Assembly: GCF_009363755.1 (NCBI RefSeq)
Contig: NZ_CP045417.1
Location: 496,001-560,000 of the forward strand
Direction of reading: 5' to 3'
Length of the DNA: 64,000 bases
From: Halomonas sp. THAF5a
Lineage (GTDB): Bacteria; Pseudomonadota; Gammaproteobacteria; Pseudomonadales; Halomonadaceae
Part shown: positions 19,330-32,780 of the stretch, one piece after another
Layout of the letters: every line of letters begins with the position of its first letter
How positions within the stretch are numbered: the first letter of the stretch is position 1
Made by a program: the position numbers and the translations under genes
The notes under the pieces: model-generated
Seen by the model: the letters and a program-made list of their open reading frames with translations, nothing else
Database searches by the model: none
What the model was told of the DNA's origin: nothing

Positions 19330-19842
19330 ATGACCGCAATCGACGCGCCCCTCGAGCGCCAGGACCTGCGACGCCTCGCCGAGCGGCTCGGCGAGGGCTG
19401 CCGGGCGCGTGGCATCACCGTCACCGCGGCGGAGTCCTGCACCGGCGGCGGGGTGGCCAGCGCCATCACCGAGGTGGCCGGCAGCTCCGCCTGGTTCGAG
19501 ACCGGCTACGTGACCTACGCCAACGGTGCCAAGACCCGGCTGCTCGGCGTGCCCGAGACGCTGCTCGCCGAACACGGCGCGGTGAGTCGCGAGGTCGTCG
19601 AGGCGATGGTGGTCGGCGCCTGCCGCGACAGCGGCGCGTCGCTCGGCGTCGCGATCAGTGGAGTGGCCGGCCCCGGCGGCGGCAGCCCCGACAAGCCGGT
19701 GGGTACGGTCTGGCTGGCCTGGGGCGGCCCCGAAGGCGTCGAGTCGGCCTGCCATCGCTTCCCCGGCGATCGCGCCGCGGTGCGCGAGCAGGCCGTGCGC
19801 GAGGCGCTGCGCGGCCTGGTACGGCGCCTCACGCTGCCCTGA
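19330..19842 (+). CDS. pncC: Nicotinamide-nucleotide amidohydrolase (CinA C-terminal family)
   Basis: Deamidates NMN to nicotinate mononucleotide, recycling the pyridine ring released by NAD-dependent DNA ligase and others. The 170-residue protein is the stand-alone CinA-C domain, with the signature AAESCTGGG at about residues 37-45 and [27 protein letters not shown] stretch precedes the ATG at 19330. It is immediately upstream of recA, as in many gammaproteobacteria. An NAD-dependent ligase gene (ligA) is present further on in this window. Confidence 0.95.
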   Translation: MTAIDAPLERQDLRRLAERLGEGCRARGITVTAAESCTGGGVASAITEVAGSSAWFETGYVTYANGAKTRLLGVPETLLAEHGAVSREVVEAMVVGACRDSGASLGVAISGVAGPGGGSPDKPVGTVWLAWGGPEGVESACHRFPGDRAAVREQAVREALRGLVRRLTLP

Positions 19843-19892
19843 CGTGCCTCGCCGCTCGCGACGCTGGTCGCGGCCGGAATTTTTCGCCATAC

Positions 19893-19912
19893 TACTGTGC
19901 AGTCATACAGTG
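19893..19912. promoter_or_regulatory. LexA (SOS) box of recA
   Basis: TACTGTGCAGTCATACAGTG contains CTGT-N8-ACAG, the gammaproteobacterial LexA box, 48 bases before the recA ATG. It predicts DNA-damage induction of recA and recX. Confidence 0.88.
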
Positions 19913-19959
19913 GTTCGCCGCCGTCGTCATCTTTCACGCTATCTCTCAGGAGTTCCTTC

Positions 19960-21024
<1,065 letters not shown>

Positions 21025-21027
21025 GCC

Positions 21028-21507
21028 ATGCGCGGCAGCACCTCCGGCGAGTCGACGCCGCGCAGTGATGCCATCGGGCTGCTGGCCCGGCGCGAATACT
21101 CGCGCCAGGAGCTCGCCGAGCGGCTGGCGGCCAAGGGGCATGCGGCCGAGGCGATCGCCGAGTGCCTCGAGGCCCTGGCGGAGCAGGGGCTGCAGTCCGA
21201 TGAGCGCTTCGCCGAGGGGTTCCTGCGCTCGCGGATCCTGCGCGGCCAGGGGCCGCTCAGGATCCGCCTCGACCTGGAGCGTCGCGGCCTCGATCGGGAG
21301 GCGATCCGCCACGCCTTCGACGAGGCCGCCCGGCGCGGCGAGGGCGACTGGTTCTCCCTGGCCGGCGAGGCCCTGGCGCGGCGCTTCCCCGGCCCGGGCG
21401 ACACCCCCCGCGAGCGCGCCCGGCGCGAGCGCTTCCTGGCCGGCCGCGGCTTCGATTTTGAGCAGGTGCGCCACGCCCTGGAGACGGCCTGGTCGACCGA
21501 CGACTGA
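21028..21507 (+). CDS. recX: RecA regulator RecX
   Basis: A 159-residue helical protein of the RecX family that inhibits RecA filament growth. It shows the three-helix repeats with segments such as [12 protein letters not shown] near the start and [13 protein letters not shown] near the end. The position three bases behind recA implies shared SOS transcription. Length is normal for the family. Confidence 0.94.
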   Translation: MRGSTSGESTPRSDAIGLLARREYSRQELAERLAAKGHAAEAIAECLEALAEQGLQSDERFAEGFLRSRILRGQGPLRIRLDLERRGLDREAIRHAFDEAARRGEGDWFSLAGEALARRFPGPGDTPRERARRERFLAGRGFDFEQVRHALETAWSTDD

Positions 21508-21550
21508 GCCCCCGCCGGCCGGCTCCCCTTCAGTCGATTGACAACTGCGC

Positions 21551-21556
21551 TATAAT
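21551..21556 (+). promoter_or_regulatory. Consensus -10 box upstream of alaS
   Basis: A perfect TATAAT lies 119 bases before the alaS ATG. A perfect TTGACA ends only seven bases before it, too close to pair as a normal -35 box, so the true -35 must be a weak match near 21528 or the two hexamers belong to different promoters. Confidence 0.5.
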
Positions 21557-21674
21557 GGCTCCCTTTGCGAATGCCCCGGGTGGCGCTTCTGTGGCGCAGT
21601 GGCGAGCCGAGACCGGCGTCGACACGCCGCTTGCCGACCCACCGGGCCACCATGCTCATCGCTACGGATACCCC

Positions 21675-24284
<2,610 letters not shown>

Positions 24285-24389
24285 GATGCGGAAGGGCCGG
24301 TAGCAGCGATGCACCGGCCCTCGTCGTATCTGGACACCTTTCACTCATCCGAGCGCGACTCGCACTCGACATACGAGGGAAATTGGCAA

Positions 24390-25640
24390 ATGGCACTATA
24401 CGTTCAAAAGTTCGGCGGCACCTCGGTGGGCTCCGTGGAGCGCATCAAGGCCGTGGCCGAGAAGGTCAAGGGCTTTCGCGACCAGGGGCACCAGGTCGTG
24501 GTCGTGGTCTCCGCCATGAGCGGCGAGACCAATCGCCTGATCGGCATGGCCAACGAGATCAACGAGGAGCCGACCCCCCGCGAGATGGACATGCTGGTCT
24601 CCACCGGCGAGCAGGTGACCATCTCGCTGCTGGCCATGGCCCTGCACAAGCTGGGCGTGCCGGCGACCTCCTACACCGGCTCCCAGGTGGGCATCCAGAC
24701 CGACAGCGCCCACACCAAGGCGCGCATCCAGCGCATCGAGACCGATGAGCTGCAGGCCGACCTCGACGACGGCCAGGTGGTCGTGGTCGCCGGCTTCCAG
24801 GGGGTCGACGAGGACGGCAACATCACCACCCTCGGCCGCGGCGGCTCCGACACCACCGGCGTGGCCCTGGCCGCGGCGCTCAAGGCCGACGAGTGCCAGA
24901 TCTACACCGACGTCGACGGCGTCTACACCACCGACCCGCGGGTCTGCTCCAAGGCGCAGCGCCTGGAGACCGTCACCGTGGAGGAGATGCTGGAACTGGC
25001 GAGCCTCGGCTCCAAGGTCCTGCAGATCCGCGCCGTCGAGTTCGCCGGCAAGTACAACGTCCCGCTGCGCGTGCTGTCCAGCTTCGAGGGCGGCCCCGGC
25101 ACCCTGATCATTGCTGACTCTGACAAAGACGAGGATTCCATGGAAGAACCGCTGATCTCCGGTATCGCCTTCACCGCCAACGAGGCCAAGCTGACCCTGC
25201 TCAACACCCCGGACGTGCCGGGCGTCGCCTCGCGTATCCTGGGCCCGATCGCCGATGCCAACATCGAGATCGACATGATCGTGCAGAACGTGGCGCCGGC
25301 CGGCGACTACACCGACTTCACCTTCACCGTGGCCAAGGGCGACTACCGCCAGACCATGAAGATCCTCCAGGATCAGGTGATCCCCGACCTCGGCGGCGGC
25401 GACCTGCGTGGTGACGACAACATCGCCAAGGTGTCGCTGGTCGGGGTGGGCATGCGCTCCCATGCCGGGGTCGCCTCCAAGATGTTCCGCGTGCTGGCCG
25501 ACGAGAACATCAACATCCGCATGGTCTCCACCTCCGAGATCAAGATCTCCGTGGTGGTCGACGAGAAGCACATGGAGCTGGCGGTCAAGGCGCTGCACAA
25601 GGCGTTCGGCCTCGACAAGCGCGATATCGAGCAGGAATAA
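24390..25640 (+). CDS. lysC: Aspartate kinase (lysine-sensitive type)
   Basis: Phosphorylates aspartate, the first step to lysine, threonine and methionine. In Halomonas-type bacteria it also feeds ectoine synthesis through aspartate semialdehyde. The 416-residue protein begins [14 protein letters not shown] with the KFGGTS kinase signature, has [16 protein letters not shown] in the catalytic core, and carries two ACT domains from about 265 to the end. ACGAGGGAAATTGGCAA precedes the ATG at 24390. This monofunctional 405-420-residue form is the usual pseudomonad one. Confidence 0.96.
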   Translation: MALYVQKFGGTSVGSVERIKAVAEKVKGFRDQGHQVVVVVSAMSGETNRLIGMANEINEEPTPREMDMLVSTGEQVTISLLAMALHKLGVPATSYTGSQVGIQTDSAHTKARIQRIETDELQADLDDGQVVVVAGFQGVDEDGNITTLGRGGSDTTGVALAAALKADECQIYTDVDGVYTTDPRVCSKAQRLETVTVEEMLELASLGSKVLQIRAVEFAGKYNVPLRVLSSFEGGPGTLIIADSDKDEDSMEEPLISGIAFTANEAKLTLLNTPDVPGVASRILGPIADANIEIDMIVQNVAPAGDYTDFTFTVAKGDYRQTMKILQDQVIPDLGGGDLRGDDNIAKVSLVGVGMRSHAGVASKMFRVLADENINIRMVSTSEIKISVVVDEKHMELAVKALHKAFGLDKRDIEQE

Positions 25641-25841
25641 GCGCTTACTCGAGTCGCCGACAGCTTCTACGCTTCTAGGGACGGTCGCCGACCCGGGTGT
25701 CAACGGGCTCGCTTTCAACGTGGTGCTTGCCTGGCAGGTGCCGGCATCAGTGGCCAGGGACGGCGACTTGTCGCACAATGCAGCCATGTCGTCCCTCCCG
25801 GCGAGCATCCCGCAGCCCGAAGTCTGAGAAGGAGATCAGTC

Positions 25842-26048
25842 ATGCTCATCTTGACCCGCCGTGTCGGCGAAACCCTGATGATCGGTGACGATGTCACCGT
25901 CACCGTCCTTGGCGTCAAGGGCAACCAGGTCCGTATCGGCGTCAATGCGCCCAAGGATGTCGCCGTGCATCGCGAGGAGATCTACCAGCGCATCCAGCGC
26001 GAGAAGTCCGAACCCGACGTCGAGGGCGACGACCCGGTCGGTGCCTGA
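25842..26048 (+). CDS. csrA: Carbon storage regulator CsrA/RsmA
   Basis: A 68-residue dimeric RNA-binding protein that binds GGA motifs near ribosome sites and represses or stabilises mRNAs. It begins [16 protein letters not shown] and keeps the RNA-contact Arg in [12 protein letters not shown] (Arg44). GAGAAGGAGATCAG precedes the ATG. The site itself contains AAGGA, so self-binding is possible. Two candidate decoy RNA loci, at 15821-15996 and about 61911-62366, are in the same window. tRNA-Ser follows, as in Pseudomonas and E. coli. Confidence 0.97.
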   Translation: MLILTRRVGETLMIGDDVTVTVLGVKGNQVRIGVNAPKDVAVHREEIYQRIQREKSEPDVEGDDPVGA

Positions 26049-26099
26049 GGCGTTCCTGCCTGTCGCAGCGGGCCGGTCGGGAAAAATTGCCGGTACCGC

Positions 26100-26128
26100 T
26101 GGACAATGGCCTTACAGAACGGTAGGAT
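26100..26128 (+). promoter_or_regulatory. Promoter of tRNA-Ser
   Basis: TGGACA, a 17-base spacer and TAGGAT, ending 18 bases before the mature tRNA. A G/C-rich stretch follows the -10, as is common for stable RNA genes. Confidence 0.55.
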
Positions 26129-26146
26129 ACGCACCGTGCCGATGAG

Positions 26147-26241
<95 letters not shown>

Positions 26242-26260
26242 ATCGACACGTGAAGGTCAA

Positions 26261-26337
26261 GCGCCCGTAGCTCAGCTGGATAGAGTACCTGACTACGAAT
26301 CAGGTGGTCGGAGGTTCGAATCCTCCCGGGCGCGCCA
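26261..26337 (+). tRNA. tRNA-Arg(ACG), first copy
   Basis: 77 bases with an encoded CCA, acceptor stem GCGCCCG / CGGGCGC, anticodon loop CTACGAA giving ACG (A34 is normally converted to inosine by TadA). It is identical to the copy at 26411-26487. Confidence 0.97.
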
Positions 26338-26410
26338 TCTTCATCTGGATGCGAACGACAGCCTCTCGCCGTCGTCCCCATCCTCGCAATGAGCCGTCTC
26401 GTTGCCTTTC

Positions 26411-26487
26411 GCGCCCGTAGCTCAGCTGGATAGAGTACCTGACTACGAATCAGGTGGTCGGAGGTTCGAATCCTCCCGGGCGCGCCA
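26411..26487 (+). tRNA. tRNA-Arg(ACG), second copy
   Basis: An exact repeat of the tRNA at 26261-26337, separated from it by 73 bases. Both probably come from one tRNA-Ser-Arg-Arg transcript. Confidence 0.97.
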
Positions 26488-26493
26488 GATCTC

Positions 26494-26525
26494 GACCCGT
26501 CCTCACCCGAGGGCGGGTCTTCTGC
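26494..26525 (+). terminator. Terminator behind tRNA-Arg
   Basis: GACCCGTCCTC and GAGGGCGGGTC arms (one G-T pair) with an ACCC loop, then TTCTGCTTTG. It lies seven bases behind the second tRNA-Arg. Confidence 0.7.
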
Positions 26526-26596
26526 TTTGTTTCGATGTTTTCTCGCTAGCCGGACCGGACGCGCCCAGGATGGGCCCCGGCTCCGCGATCGTTTGG

Positions 26597-26632
26597 GGCG
26601 CCGTCGCTTTGCGACAGGCGCCTCTTTTTTTG
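26597..26632 (+). terminator. Second terminator behind the tRNA cluster
   Basis: GGCGCC and GGCGCC arms extended by TCGC/GCGA, followed by CTCTTTTTTT. It provides a backup stop on the plus strand, before the convergent end of dusC. Confidence 0.7.
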
Positions 26633-26745
26633 GCGCTTCTCGGGGCAGGGCGGCGTGGTCCGCCGCTCCGATCCGCGAGACGTGTCGGGCTCGGGGGTGT
26701 CCCGTGTCGCCTCGAGCGGGTCGTCGAGGGTTTAGGTGTCGAGGG

Positions 26746-27774
26746 TCAGGCGTCGAGGGGCTGGGAGGTGAGCGCCGTCTCGTCGGTGGGTGCGGCCAGC
26801 CCCTCGAGCAGGGCGTCGAGCTGGGTGATGCGCTTGAGCGCCTGGAAGCGGCGGCCGGCCTCGGCGTCGCCCTGGCGCATATGGTTCAGCCACTGCTTCA
26901 GCAGCGAGACGACCACGCGCTCGGGCAGTCCGCGACGCTGTGTGGCGGCAAACTCGGCGAGGATCGCCGCGCGCGCCTGCCAGGGGGTCGCCGGCAGGCG
27001 CTCGCCGGTGACCTGCCAGTGGCGAATGCGGGCGGCCAGCCGGGGGTCGGCCAGGGCGCCGCGGCCGAGCATCACGTCCCGGCAGCCGGAGAGGGTGCGT
27101 GCCTTCCAGTAGTCCTCCAGGGTCCAGATGTCGCCGTTGGCGACCACCGGGATGGCGAGGCGCTGGCGGATCCGGCCGATCCACTCCCAGTGGGCGGGCG
27201 GTCGGTAGCCCTCGTCGCGGGTGCGGCCGTGGACCACCAGCCGCCGGGCGCCGGCATCCTGGGTGGCCAGGGCGCAGGCCAGCGCCAGGCGTCGGTCGGA
27301 GAAGCCCAGGCGGATCTTGGCGGTCACCGGGATGGCGTCGCCCACGGCCTCATGCACCGCCGCCACGGCGGCATGCACGCGGCGCGGGTCGCGCAGCAGC
27401 GAGGCGCCGCCGTCATGGCGATTGACCAGCTTGGCCGGACAGCCGAAATTGAGGTCGATGCCGGTGGCGCCGAGGCGCAGCGCCTGGCGGGCATTGGCGG
27501 CCAGCGCCGAGGGGTCAGAGCCCAGCAGCTGCAGGGTCACCGGCACGCCGCTCGGGGTGGCGGGGGGGGTGTCGGCCTCGAGTTCCGGGCAGTGCTTGTA
27601 GAAGACGCGGGGCGGCAGGCGGGCGTCCACTACGCGCACGAACTCGGTCACCACCCAGTCGAAGCCGGGGGTGCGCGTCAGCAGGTCGCGGGTCACCGCA
27701 TCGATGACCCCCTCCATCGGCGCTAGGCCGAGACCGCCTTCATGTAGTAAATTAACAACGCTGACTTCCACCAT
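26746..27774 (-). CDS. dusC: tRNA-dihydrouridine(16) synthase DusC
   Basis: A flavin enzyme that reduces uridine in the D-loop of tRNA, position 16 for the DusC branch. The 342-residue TIM-barrel protein has the N-terminal LAPMEGV motif, FVRVVD as in E. coli DusC, the catalytic Cys in NFGCPAKLVNRHDGGA (at about residue 115), HGRT, and VVANGDI. The N-terminus is about 12 residues longer than in E. coli, with no alternative start codon before the LAPMEG motif. It is convergent with the tRNA cluster and divergent from oadG. Confidence 0.9.
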   Translation of the reverse strand: MVEVSVVNLLHEGGLGLAPMEGVIDAVTRDLLTRTPGFDWVVTEFVRVVDARLPPRVFYKHCPELEADTPPATPSGVPVTLQLLGSDPSALAANARQALRLGATGIDLNFGCPAKLVNRHDGGASLLRDPRRVHAAVAAVHEAVGDAIPVTAKIRLGFSDRRLALACALATQDAGARRLVVHGRTRDEGYRPPAHWEWIGRIRQRLAIPVVANGDIWTLEDYWKARTLSGCRDVMLGRGALADPRLAARIRHWQVTGERLPATPWQARAAILAEFAATQRRGLPERVVVSLLKQWLNHMRQGDAEAGRRFQALKRITQLDALLEGLAAPTDETALTSQPLDA

Positions 27775-27888
27775 GCCGCCATTGCAATCTGTCGGGGATC
27801 TGGCAGGTTATACGAACACAAAAAATGCGCAAGTCGGGTTTTTTTGCGGTATATCCCCCTATTTTGCGCAATAGTCAGGAGAATTCGC

Positions 27889-28137
27889 ATGCAGGATTCG
27901 CAGCTGATCAACGAGGGCCTCGCCCTGATGGGCCTCGGGATGGGGTTCGTCTTTGTTTTTCTTACCGTACTGGTGGGCGTCACCACGCTGATGTCCAAGA
28001 CGATCGGCCGCTTCTTTCCCGAGCCGGTCGCTCCCGCCGCCCCAGCGCCCCGTGCCCCGGCCCCGCGCCAGGACGATGACCTCACCGCGGTCATCAGCGC
28101 GGCGGTGCACCGCTATCGCCGGCGCCACAAGCGCTGA
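27889..28137 (+). CDS. oadG: Oxaloacetate decarboxylase gamma chain
   Basis: A small membrane subunit of 82 residues. One transmembrane helix (about 12-35, [20 protein letters not shown]) is followed by a proline- and alanine-rich linker and a basic C-terminus. It anchors the alpha subunit to the beta sodium pump and helps assembly. CAGGAG precedes the ATG at 27889; an upstream in-frame ATG at 27844 lacks such a site. Gene order oadG-oadA-oadB is the usual one in gammaproteobacteria. Confidence 0.93.
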   Translation: MQDSQLINEGLALMGLGMGFVFVFLTVLVGVTTLMSKTIGRFFPEPVAPAAPAPRAPAPRQDDDLTAVISAAVHRYRRRHKR

Positions 28138-28187
28138 GGCGATCGTCCCGCCTTCCCCCTGCCACCCATAACGACAAGGTCAACGCC

Positions 28188-30011
28188 ATGAATGACAAGA
28201 CACGCCCGCTCGGCATCACCGATGTCGTCTTGCGCGACGCCCACCAGTCGCTGTTCGCCACCCGCATGCGCCTGGACGACATGCTGCCGATCGCCGAGAA
28301 GCTCGATCGCGTCGGCTTCTGGTCGCTGGAGTCCTGGGGCGGCGCCACCTTCGACGCCTGTATCCGCTACCTCGGCGAGGATCCGTGGGAGCGGATACGG
28401 GCGTTGAAGGAGGCGATGCCCAACACCCCCCAGCAGATGCTGCTGCGAGGCCAGAACCTGCTGGGCTACCGCCACTACGGCGATGATCTCGTCGACAAGT
28501 TCGTCGAGCGCGCCAAGACCAACGGCGTCGACGTCTTCCGCGTCTTCGACGCCATGAACGACCCACGCAACCTCGAGCGGGCCATCCAGGCGGTGCGCGC
28601 CAACGACGGCCACGCCCAGGGCACGCTCTCCTACACGGTGAGCCCGGTGCACACCCTGGACGGCTGGGTCGAGCTCGGCAAGACCATCGCCGACATGGGC
28701 GCCGACTCCCTGGCGATCAAGGACATGGCCGGCCTGCTCAAGCCCTATGACGCCTATGAGCTGGTCAGCCGGCTGAAGAAGGTGGTGGACATCCCGATCC
28801 ACATGCAGTGTCACGCCACCACCGGCCTCTCCACCGCCACGGCCCTCAAGGCCGCCGAGGCGGGCATCGACAACGTCGACACGGCGATCTCCTCCATGTC
28901 GATGACCTACGGCCACAGCCCCACCGAGTCGGTCGTCGCCATGCTCCAGGGCACCGAGCGCGACACCGGCCTGGACCTCGAGCTGCTCGAGGAGATCGCC
29001 GCCTACTTCCGCGAGGTGCGCAAGAAGTACGCCGCCTTCGAGGGCTCGCTCAAGGGCATCGACTCGCGCATCCTGGTCGCCCAGGTGCCGGGCGGCATGC
29101 TCACCAACATGGAAGGCCAGCTCAAGGAGCAGGGCGCCGCCGACAGGCTCGACGACGTGCTCGCCGAGATCCCGCGGGTCCGCGAGGACCTGGGCTTCAT
29201 TCCGCTGGTTACCCCGACCTCGCAGATCGTCGGCACCCAGGCGGTGATGAACGTGATGATGGGCGAACGCTACAAGTCCATCTCCAAGGAGGTCCAGGCG
29301 GTCCTCAAGGGCGAGTACGGCGCCGCGCCGGCGCCCTTCAACGAGGAGCTGCAGGCGCGGGTGCTGGAGGGCGGCGAGCCGATCACCTGCCGTCCGGCCG
29401 ATTGCCTCGAGCCCGAGATGGCGACCCTCACCGCCGAGCTCAAGGAAAAGGCCGAGGCAGGCGGCATCCGCCTCGCCGAGGGTGAGCGCGAGATCGACGA
29501 TGTGCTGACCTACGCGCTCTACCCGCAGATCGGCCTGAAGTTCCTGCAGAACCGCGACAACCCCGACGCCTTCGAGCCGGCGCCCCAGGCCGCCGAGGCC
29601 CAGGCGGCCCAGCCGCCGGTCGCCGCCGCCCAGAAGGGCGTGGCCGAGGCGTCGGCATCGGCCGGCCCCGAGACCTACACCGTCACCGTCAACGGCAAGC
29701 AGTACGTGGTCGAGGTCGCCGAGGGCGGCGAGATCGGCCAGATCGCCGAGCAAGGTGCCGCCCAGCCGGCGGCGAGTGCCCCGGCCCCGGCGGCGCCCAC
29801 CGGCGAGGCGATCACCGCGCCGCTCGCCGGCAACATCTTCAAGGTCAACGTGCGCGAGGGGGACAGCGTCGCCGAGGGCGACGTGGTGATCATCCTCGAG
29901 GCCATGAAGATGGAGACCGAGGTGCGCGCGGCGAGTGCCGGCACCGTGTCCGCCATCAAGGTCGGCGAGGGCGACAGCGTCGCCGTCGGCGACGTGCTGA
30001 TCGAGCTCTGA
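28188..30011 (+). CDS. oadA: Oxaloacetate decarboxylase alpha chain
   Basis: The biotin-carrying carboxyltransferase subunit. It moves CO2 from oxaloacetate to biotin, and OadB then releases it while pumping sodium out. The 607-residue protein starts with [17 protein letters not shown]-barrel carboxyltransferase domain runs to about 270, then the conserved carboxylase domain to about 450, an alanine- and proline-rich linker, and a biotinyl domain at the end with the biotin Lys in EAMKMETEV. An extra small domain ([13 protein letters not shown]) precedes the biotinyl domain. Confidence 0.96.
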   Translation: MNDKTRPLGITDVVLRDAHQSLFATRMRLDDMLPIAEKLDRVGFWSLESWGGATFDACIRYLGEDPWERIRALKEAMPNTPQQMLLRGQNLLGYRHYGDDLVDKFVERAKTNGVDVFRVFDAMNDPRNLERAIQAVRANDGHAQGTLSYTVSPVHTLDGWVELGKTIADMGADSLAIKDMAGLLKPYDAYELVSRLKKVVDIPIHMQCHATTGLSTATALKAAEAGIDNVDTAISSMSMTYGHSPTESVVAMLQGTERDTGLDLELLEEIAAYFREVRKKYAAFEGSLKGIDSRILVAQVPGGMLTNMEGQLKEQGAADRLDDVLAEIPRVREDLGFIPLVTPTSQIVGTQAVMNVMMGERYKSISKEVQAVLKGEYGAAPAPFNEELQARVLEGGEPITCRPADCLEPEMATLTAELKEKAEAGGIRLAEGEREIDDVLTYALYPQIGLKFLQNRDNPDAFEPAPQAAEAQAAQPPVAAAQKGVAEASASAGPETYTVTVNGKQYVVEVAEGGEIGQIAEQGAAQPAASAPAPAAPTGEAITAPLAGNIFKVNVREGDSVAEGDVVIILEAMKMETEVRAASAGTVSAIKVGEGDSVAVGDVLIEL

Positions 30012-30021
30012 GGACGGATTC

Positions 30022-31347
30022 ATGTCGGAAAAGATCTTGACCCTCTGGTACGGCTCGGGACTCTACAACCTCTCCCTGGGCCAGGGCGTGATGGTGCTGG
30101 TGGGGCTGCTGCTGCTCTACCTCGCCATCCAGAAGAAGTTCGAGCCGCTGCTCCTGGTGCCGATCGGCTTCGGCGGCATCCTGGCCAACATTCCCCAGGC
30201 GGGGCTCGCCCTGTCGGCCGCCGAGCAGGCGGCCCACCTGGCGTCGCCGGCGCTGCTCGAGCAGATGGCCCAGACCCTCGATCTCAGCCTGGACCCGAGC
30301 GCCGGGATCGAGGCCTGGCGGCACAGCCTCGCCGAGGTGCTGCATGGCGATATCTCGCCGGCCCTGGTGCGTGCCGCCAACGACGTGGCCATGGACGGCG
30401 GCTTCGCCCACGGCATGCTCTACCAGTTCTACAGCGTGGCCATTGCCTCAGGCATCGCGCCGCTGGTGATCTTCATGGGCGTGGGGGCGATGACCGACTT
30501 CGGCCCGCTGCTGGCCAACCCGCGGACCCTGTTCCTGGGGGCGGCGGCACAGTTCGGCATCTTCGCTACCCTGCTCGGGGCGGTGGGCATGTCGGCCATG
30601 GGCTGGATGGACTTCTCGCTCAACCAGGCCGCCGCCATCGGCATCATCGGCGGCGCCGACGGCCCGACCTCGATCTACGTCTCGAGCATCCTGGCGCCGG
30701 AGCTGCTGGGCGCCATCGCCGTGGCCTCCTACTCCTACATGGCCCTGGTGCCGCTGATCCAGCCGCCGATCATGAAGGCGCTGACCAGCCAGCGGGAGCG
30801 CGAGATCACCATGACCCAGCTGCGCCCGGTCTCGAAGCTGGAGAAGATCGTCTTCCCGGTCAGCCTGCTGATCCTGGTGGTGCTCTTCCTGCCCGACGCG
30901 GCGCCGCTGCTGGGGATGTTCTGCTTCGGCAACCTGATGCGCGAGAGCGGCGTGGTGGAGCGTCTCTCCGACACCACCCAGAACGCCCTGATCAACATCG
31001 TGACCATCTTCCTGGGGCTCTCGGTGGGCTCCAAGCTGATCGCCGAGCGCTTCCTGGCGGTGGAGACGCTGGGCATCCTGGCGCTGGGCATGGTGGCCTT
31101 CGCCATCGGCACGGCCTGCGGCGTCCTGATGGCCAAGCTGATGAACACCGTCAGCAAGATGCCGATCAACCCGCTGATCGGCTCCGCCGGCGTCTCGGCG
31201 GTGCCCATGGCGGCACGGGTCTCCAACAAGGTAGGGCTCGAGTCCAACCCCCACAACTTCCTGCTGATGCACGCCATGGGGCCCAACGTGGCCGGGGTGA
31301 TCGGCTCGGCGGTGGCCGCCGGGGTGATGATCAAGTACCTCGGTTGA
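30022..31347 (+). CDS. oadB: Oxaloacetate decarboxylase beta chain (sodium pump)
   Basis: The integral membrane subunit that decarboxylates carboxybiotin and exports Na+. It has 441 residues with about nine or more hydrophobic segments and the family signatures [15 protein letters not shown] (with the functional Asp) and [13 protein letters not shown]. Complex OadGAB builds a sodium gradient, which fits a salt-adapted organism. It is last in the operon, ten bases behind oadA. Its terminator at 31371-31397 was the target of an insertion sequence. Confidence 0.96.
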   Translation: MSEKILTLWYGSGLYNLSLGQGVMVLVGLLLLYLAIQKKFEPLLLVPIGFGGILANIPQAGLALSAAEQAAHLASPALLEQMAQTLDLSLDPSAGIEAWRHSLAEVLHGDISPALVRAANDVAMDGGFAHGMLYQFYSVAIASGIAPLVIFMGVGAMTDFGPLLANPRTLFLGAAAQFGIFATLLGAVGMSAMGWMDFSLNQAAAIGIIGGADGPTSIYVSSILAPELLGAIAVASYSYMALVPLIQPPIMKALTSQREREITMTQLRPVSKLEKIVFPVSLLILVVLFLPDAAPLLGMFCFGNLMRESGVVERLSDTTQNALINIVTIFLGLSVGSKLIAERFLAVETLGILALGMVAFAIGTACGVLMAKLMNTVSKMPINPLIGSAGVSAVPMAARVSNKVGLESNPHNFLLMHAMGPNVAGVIGSAVAAGVMIKYLG

Positions 31348-31370
31348 GGCCGGCGGTCCCCTGTATCGAG

Positions 31371-31397
31371 AACGGCGCCTGCGGGCGCCGTTTTTTT
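31371..31397 (+). terminator. Terminator of oadGAB
   Basis: CGGCGCC and GGCGCCG arms with a TGCG loop and a T7 run. The insertion sequence entered directly at the end of the T-run; because the target was duplicated, the hairpin and T-run remain intact on the oadB side. Confidence 0.9.
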
Positions 31398-31399
31398 AT
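31392..31399. repeat. 8-bp target-site duplication, left copy
   Basis: TTTTTTAT directly before the insertion sequence. The same eight bases follow the right end at 32728-32735. Eight-bp duplications are typical of the ISL3 family. Confidence 0.92.
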
Positions 31400-32727
31400 G
31401 GTTCTTCGCAGATCAGCGTGAAACAGGCAGGGCTTGAGGCGAGGGCTGGATAGAGAAACGGCGGTGAATCCGAGTAAGCTGATATTCGCCAAAACGTCAG
31501 CCTACGGACACCGCCGTTGCCATGGATGCTACCCCGCTCAGCCTGTTCTGGAAAGGGTTCACTGTCGCCCACCACGAGTTCCTGGATCCTCAGACGCTAC
31601 GGCTCCAGTTGGAGCCCGATGACCTGACCCCGCCTGTCTGCAGCGGCTGTGACCACGCCTGTTGCCTGGTCCATGACGTGCATCGCCGGCGCGTCCGCGA
31701 GGCGCCGCTGCTGATCTACCGAGTGGAGCTGGATGTCCCGGTGCGGCGCCTGCGCTGCCCGACCTGTGGTCCGACACGAGAGCGCATCGACTGGCTACCC
31801 GGGCGCTCGCCGGTCACCACCACACTGCGCCAGTGGGTGGAGCGCCTGGTCACGTTGCTGCCGATCCGGCATGTCGCGGATCTGGTCGGCTTGCACTGGC
31901 ATACCGTCAAGACCATCGACAAGCAGCGCCTGCAACGCGACCTGCCGGCACCGGATCCGACACGCTTGCGGCGGCTGATGATGGACGAGTTTGCCCTGCA
32001 CAAGGGACACCGCTACGCCACCGTGGTCGCCTGCGCCGACACTCAGCAGGTGGTATGGATCGGCGAAGGCCGCTCCCGCGAGTCGATCCGCCCCTTCTTC
32101 GCGTGGCTGGGCGAGGCACGAGAGCTGATCGAGGCCGTGGCCATGGACATGAACTCGGCCTTCGATTGTGAGGTGAAGGACCAGTGCCCCAACGCCGAGG
32201 TGGTCTACGACCGCTTCCACGTGGTGGCCAAGTACGGGCGCGAAGTGATGGATCGGGTACGCGTCGATCAGGCTAACCAGCTGCGCGACGACAAGGCGGC
32301 CCGCAAGGTGATCAAGGGCAGTCGTTGGCTGCTGCTGCGCAACGCCGACAATCTCAAGCCCGAGCAGGCGGTGAAGCTGGAGGAGCTGCTGGCGGCCAAT
32401 GCGTCACTGACCACGGCGTACCTGCTCAAGGATCAGCTCAAGACCCTGTGGTTTGCCGACGACGAAGCCACCGCCCGAAACGCCTGGCAGGAGTGGCATG
32501 CCATGGCGACCAGCAGTGGCATCGAGGCCTTGGAACGTTTCGCCAAGCGGTTGGTCCCGTACCTCGAAGGGATCCTGTCCAGCGCCCGGCACCGGCTGAA
32601 CACCAGCGTGCTGGAGGGCATGAACAACCGGATCAAGGTCATCAAGCGGATGGCCTACGGGTATCGCGACACGGCGTACTTCTTCCTGAAGATCCGTGCC
32701 GCATTTCCCGGCAAAGTGCGATGAACC
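31400..32727 (+). mobile_element. ISL3-family insertion sequence (1328 bp)
   Basis: The element is bounded by imperfect inverted repeats starting GGTTCTTCGCA on the left and GGTTCATCGCA on the right (10 of 11 bases agree) and flanked by an 8-bp direct repeat. It has one transposase gene filling almost its whole length. The transposase stop codon lies inside the right repeat. Both target copies are identical and the gene is intact, so the insertion looks recent and potentially active. Confidence 0.95.
31522..32724 (+). CDS. ISL3-family transposase
   Basis: A 400-residue DDE transposase. The N-terminal zinc-binding part shows the CxxC pairs CSGCDHACC (about residues 40-48) and CPTC (about 78-81), then a helix-turn-helix (about 115-130). 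The catalytic domain has the first Asp in MMDEFALHKG (about 154), the second in AVAMDMNSAF (about 212) and the Glu in LEGMNNRIKVIKR (about 370). Full length for the family with no frameshift. The stop TGA is inside the right inverted repeat. Confidence 0.95.
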   Translation: MDATPLSLFWKGFTVAHHEFLDPQTLRLQLEPDDLTPPVCSGCDHACCLVHDVHRRRVREAPLLIYRVELDVPVRRLRCPTCGPTRERIDWLPGRSPVTTTLRQWVERLVTLLPIRHVADLVGLHWHTVKTIDKQRLQRDLPAPDPTRLRRLMMDEFALHKGHRYATVVACADTQQVVWIGEGRSRESIRPFFAWLGEARELIEAVAMDMNSAFDCEVKDQCPNAEVVYDRFHVVAKYGREVMDRVRVDQANQLRDDKAARKVIKGSRWLLLRNADNLKPEQAVKLEELLAANASLTTAYLLKDQLKTLWFADDEATARNAWQEWHAMATSSGIEALERFAKRLVPYLEGILSSARHRLNTSVLEGMNNRIKVIKRMAYGYRDTAYFFLKIRAAFPGKVR

Positions 32728-32735
32728 TTTTTTAT
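32728..32735. repeat. 8-bp target-site duplication, right copy
   Basis: TTTTTTAT directly after the insertion sequence, identical to 31392-31399. Confidence 0.92.
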
Positions 32736-32780
32736 GGGGGGTGCATGAGTCAGCGTGGTGGCGGGAGCAGGGCAGGGCGC

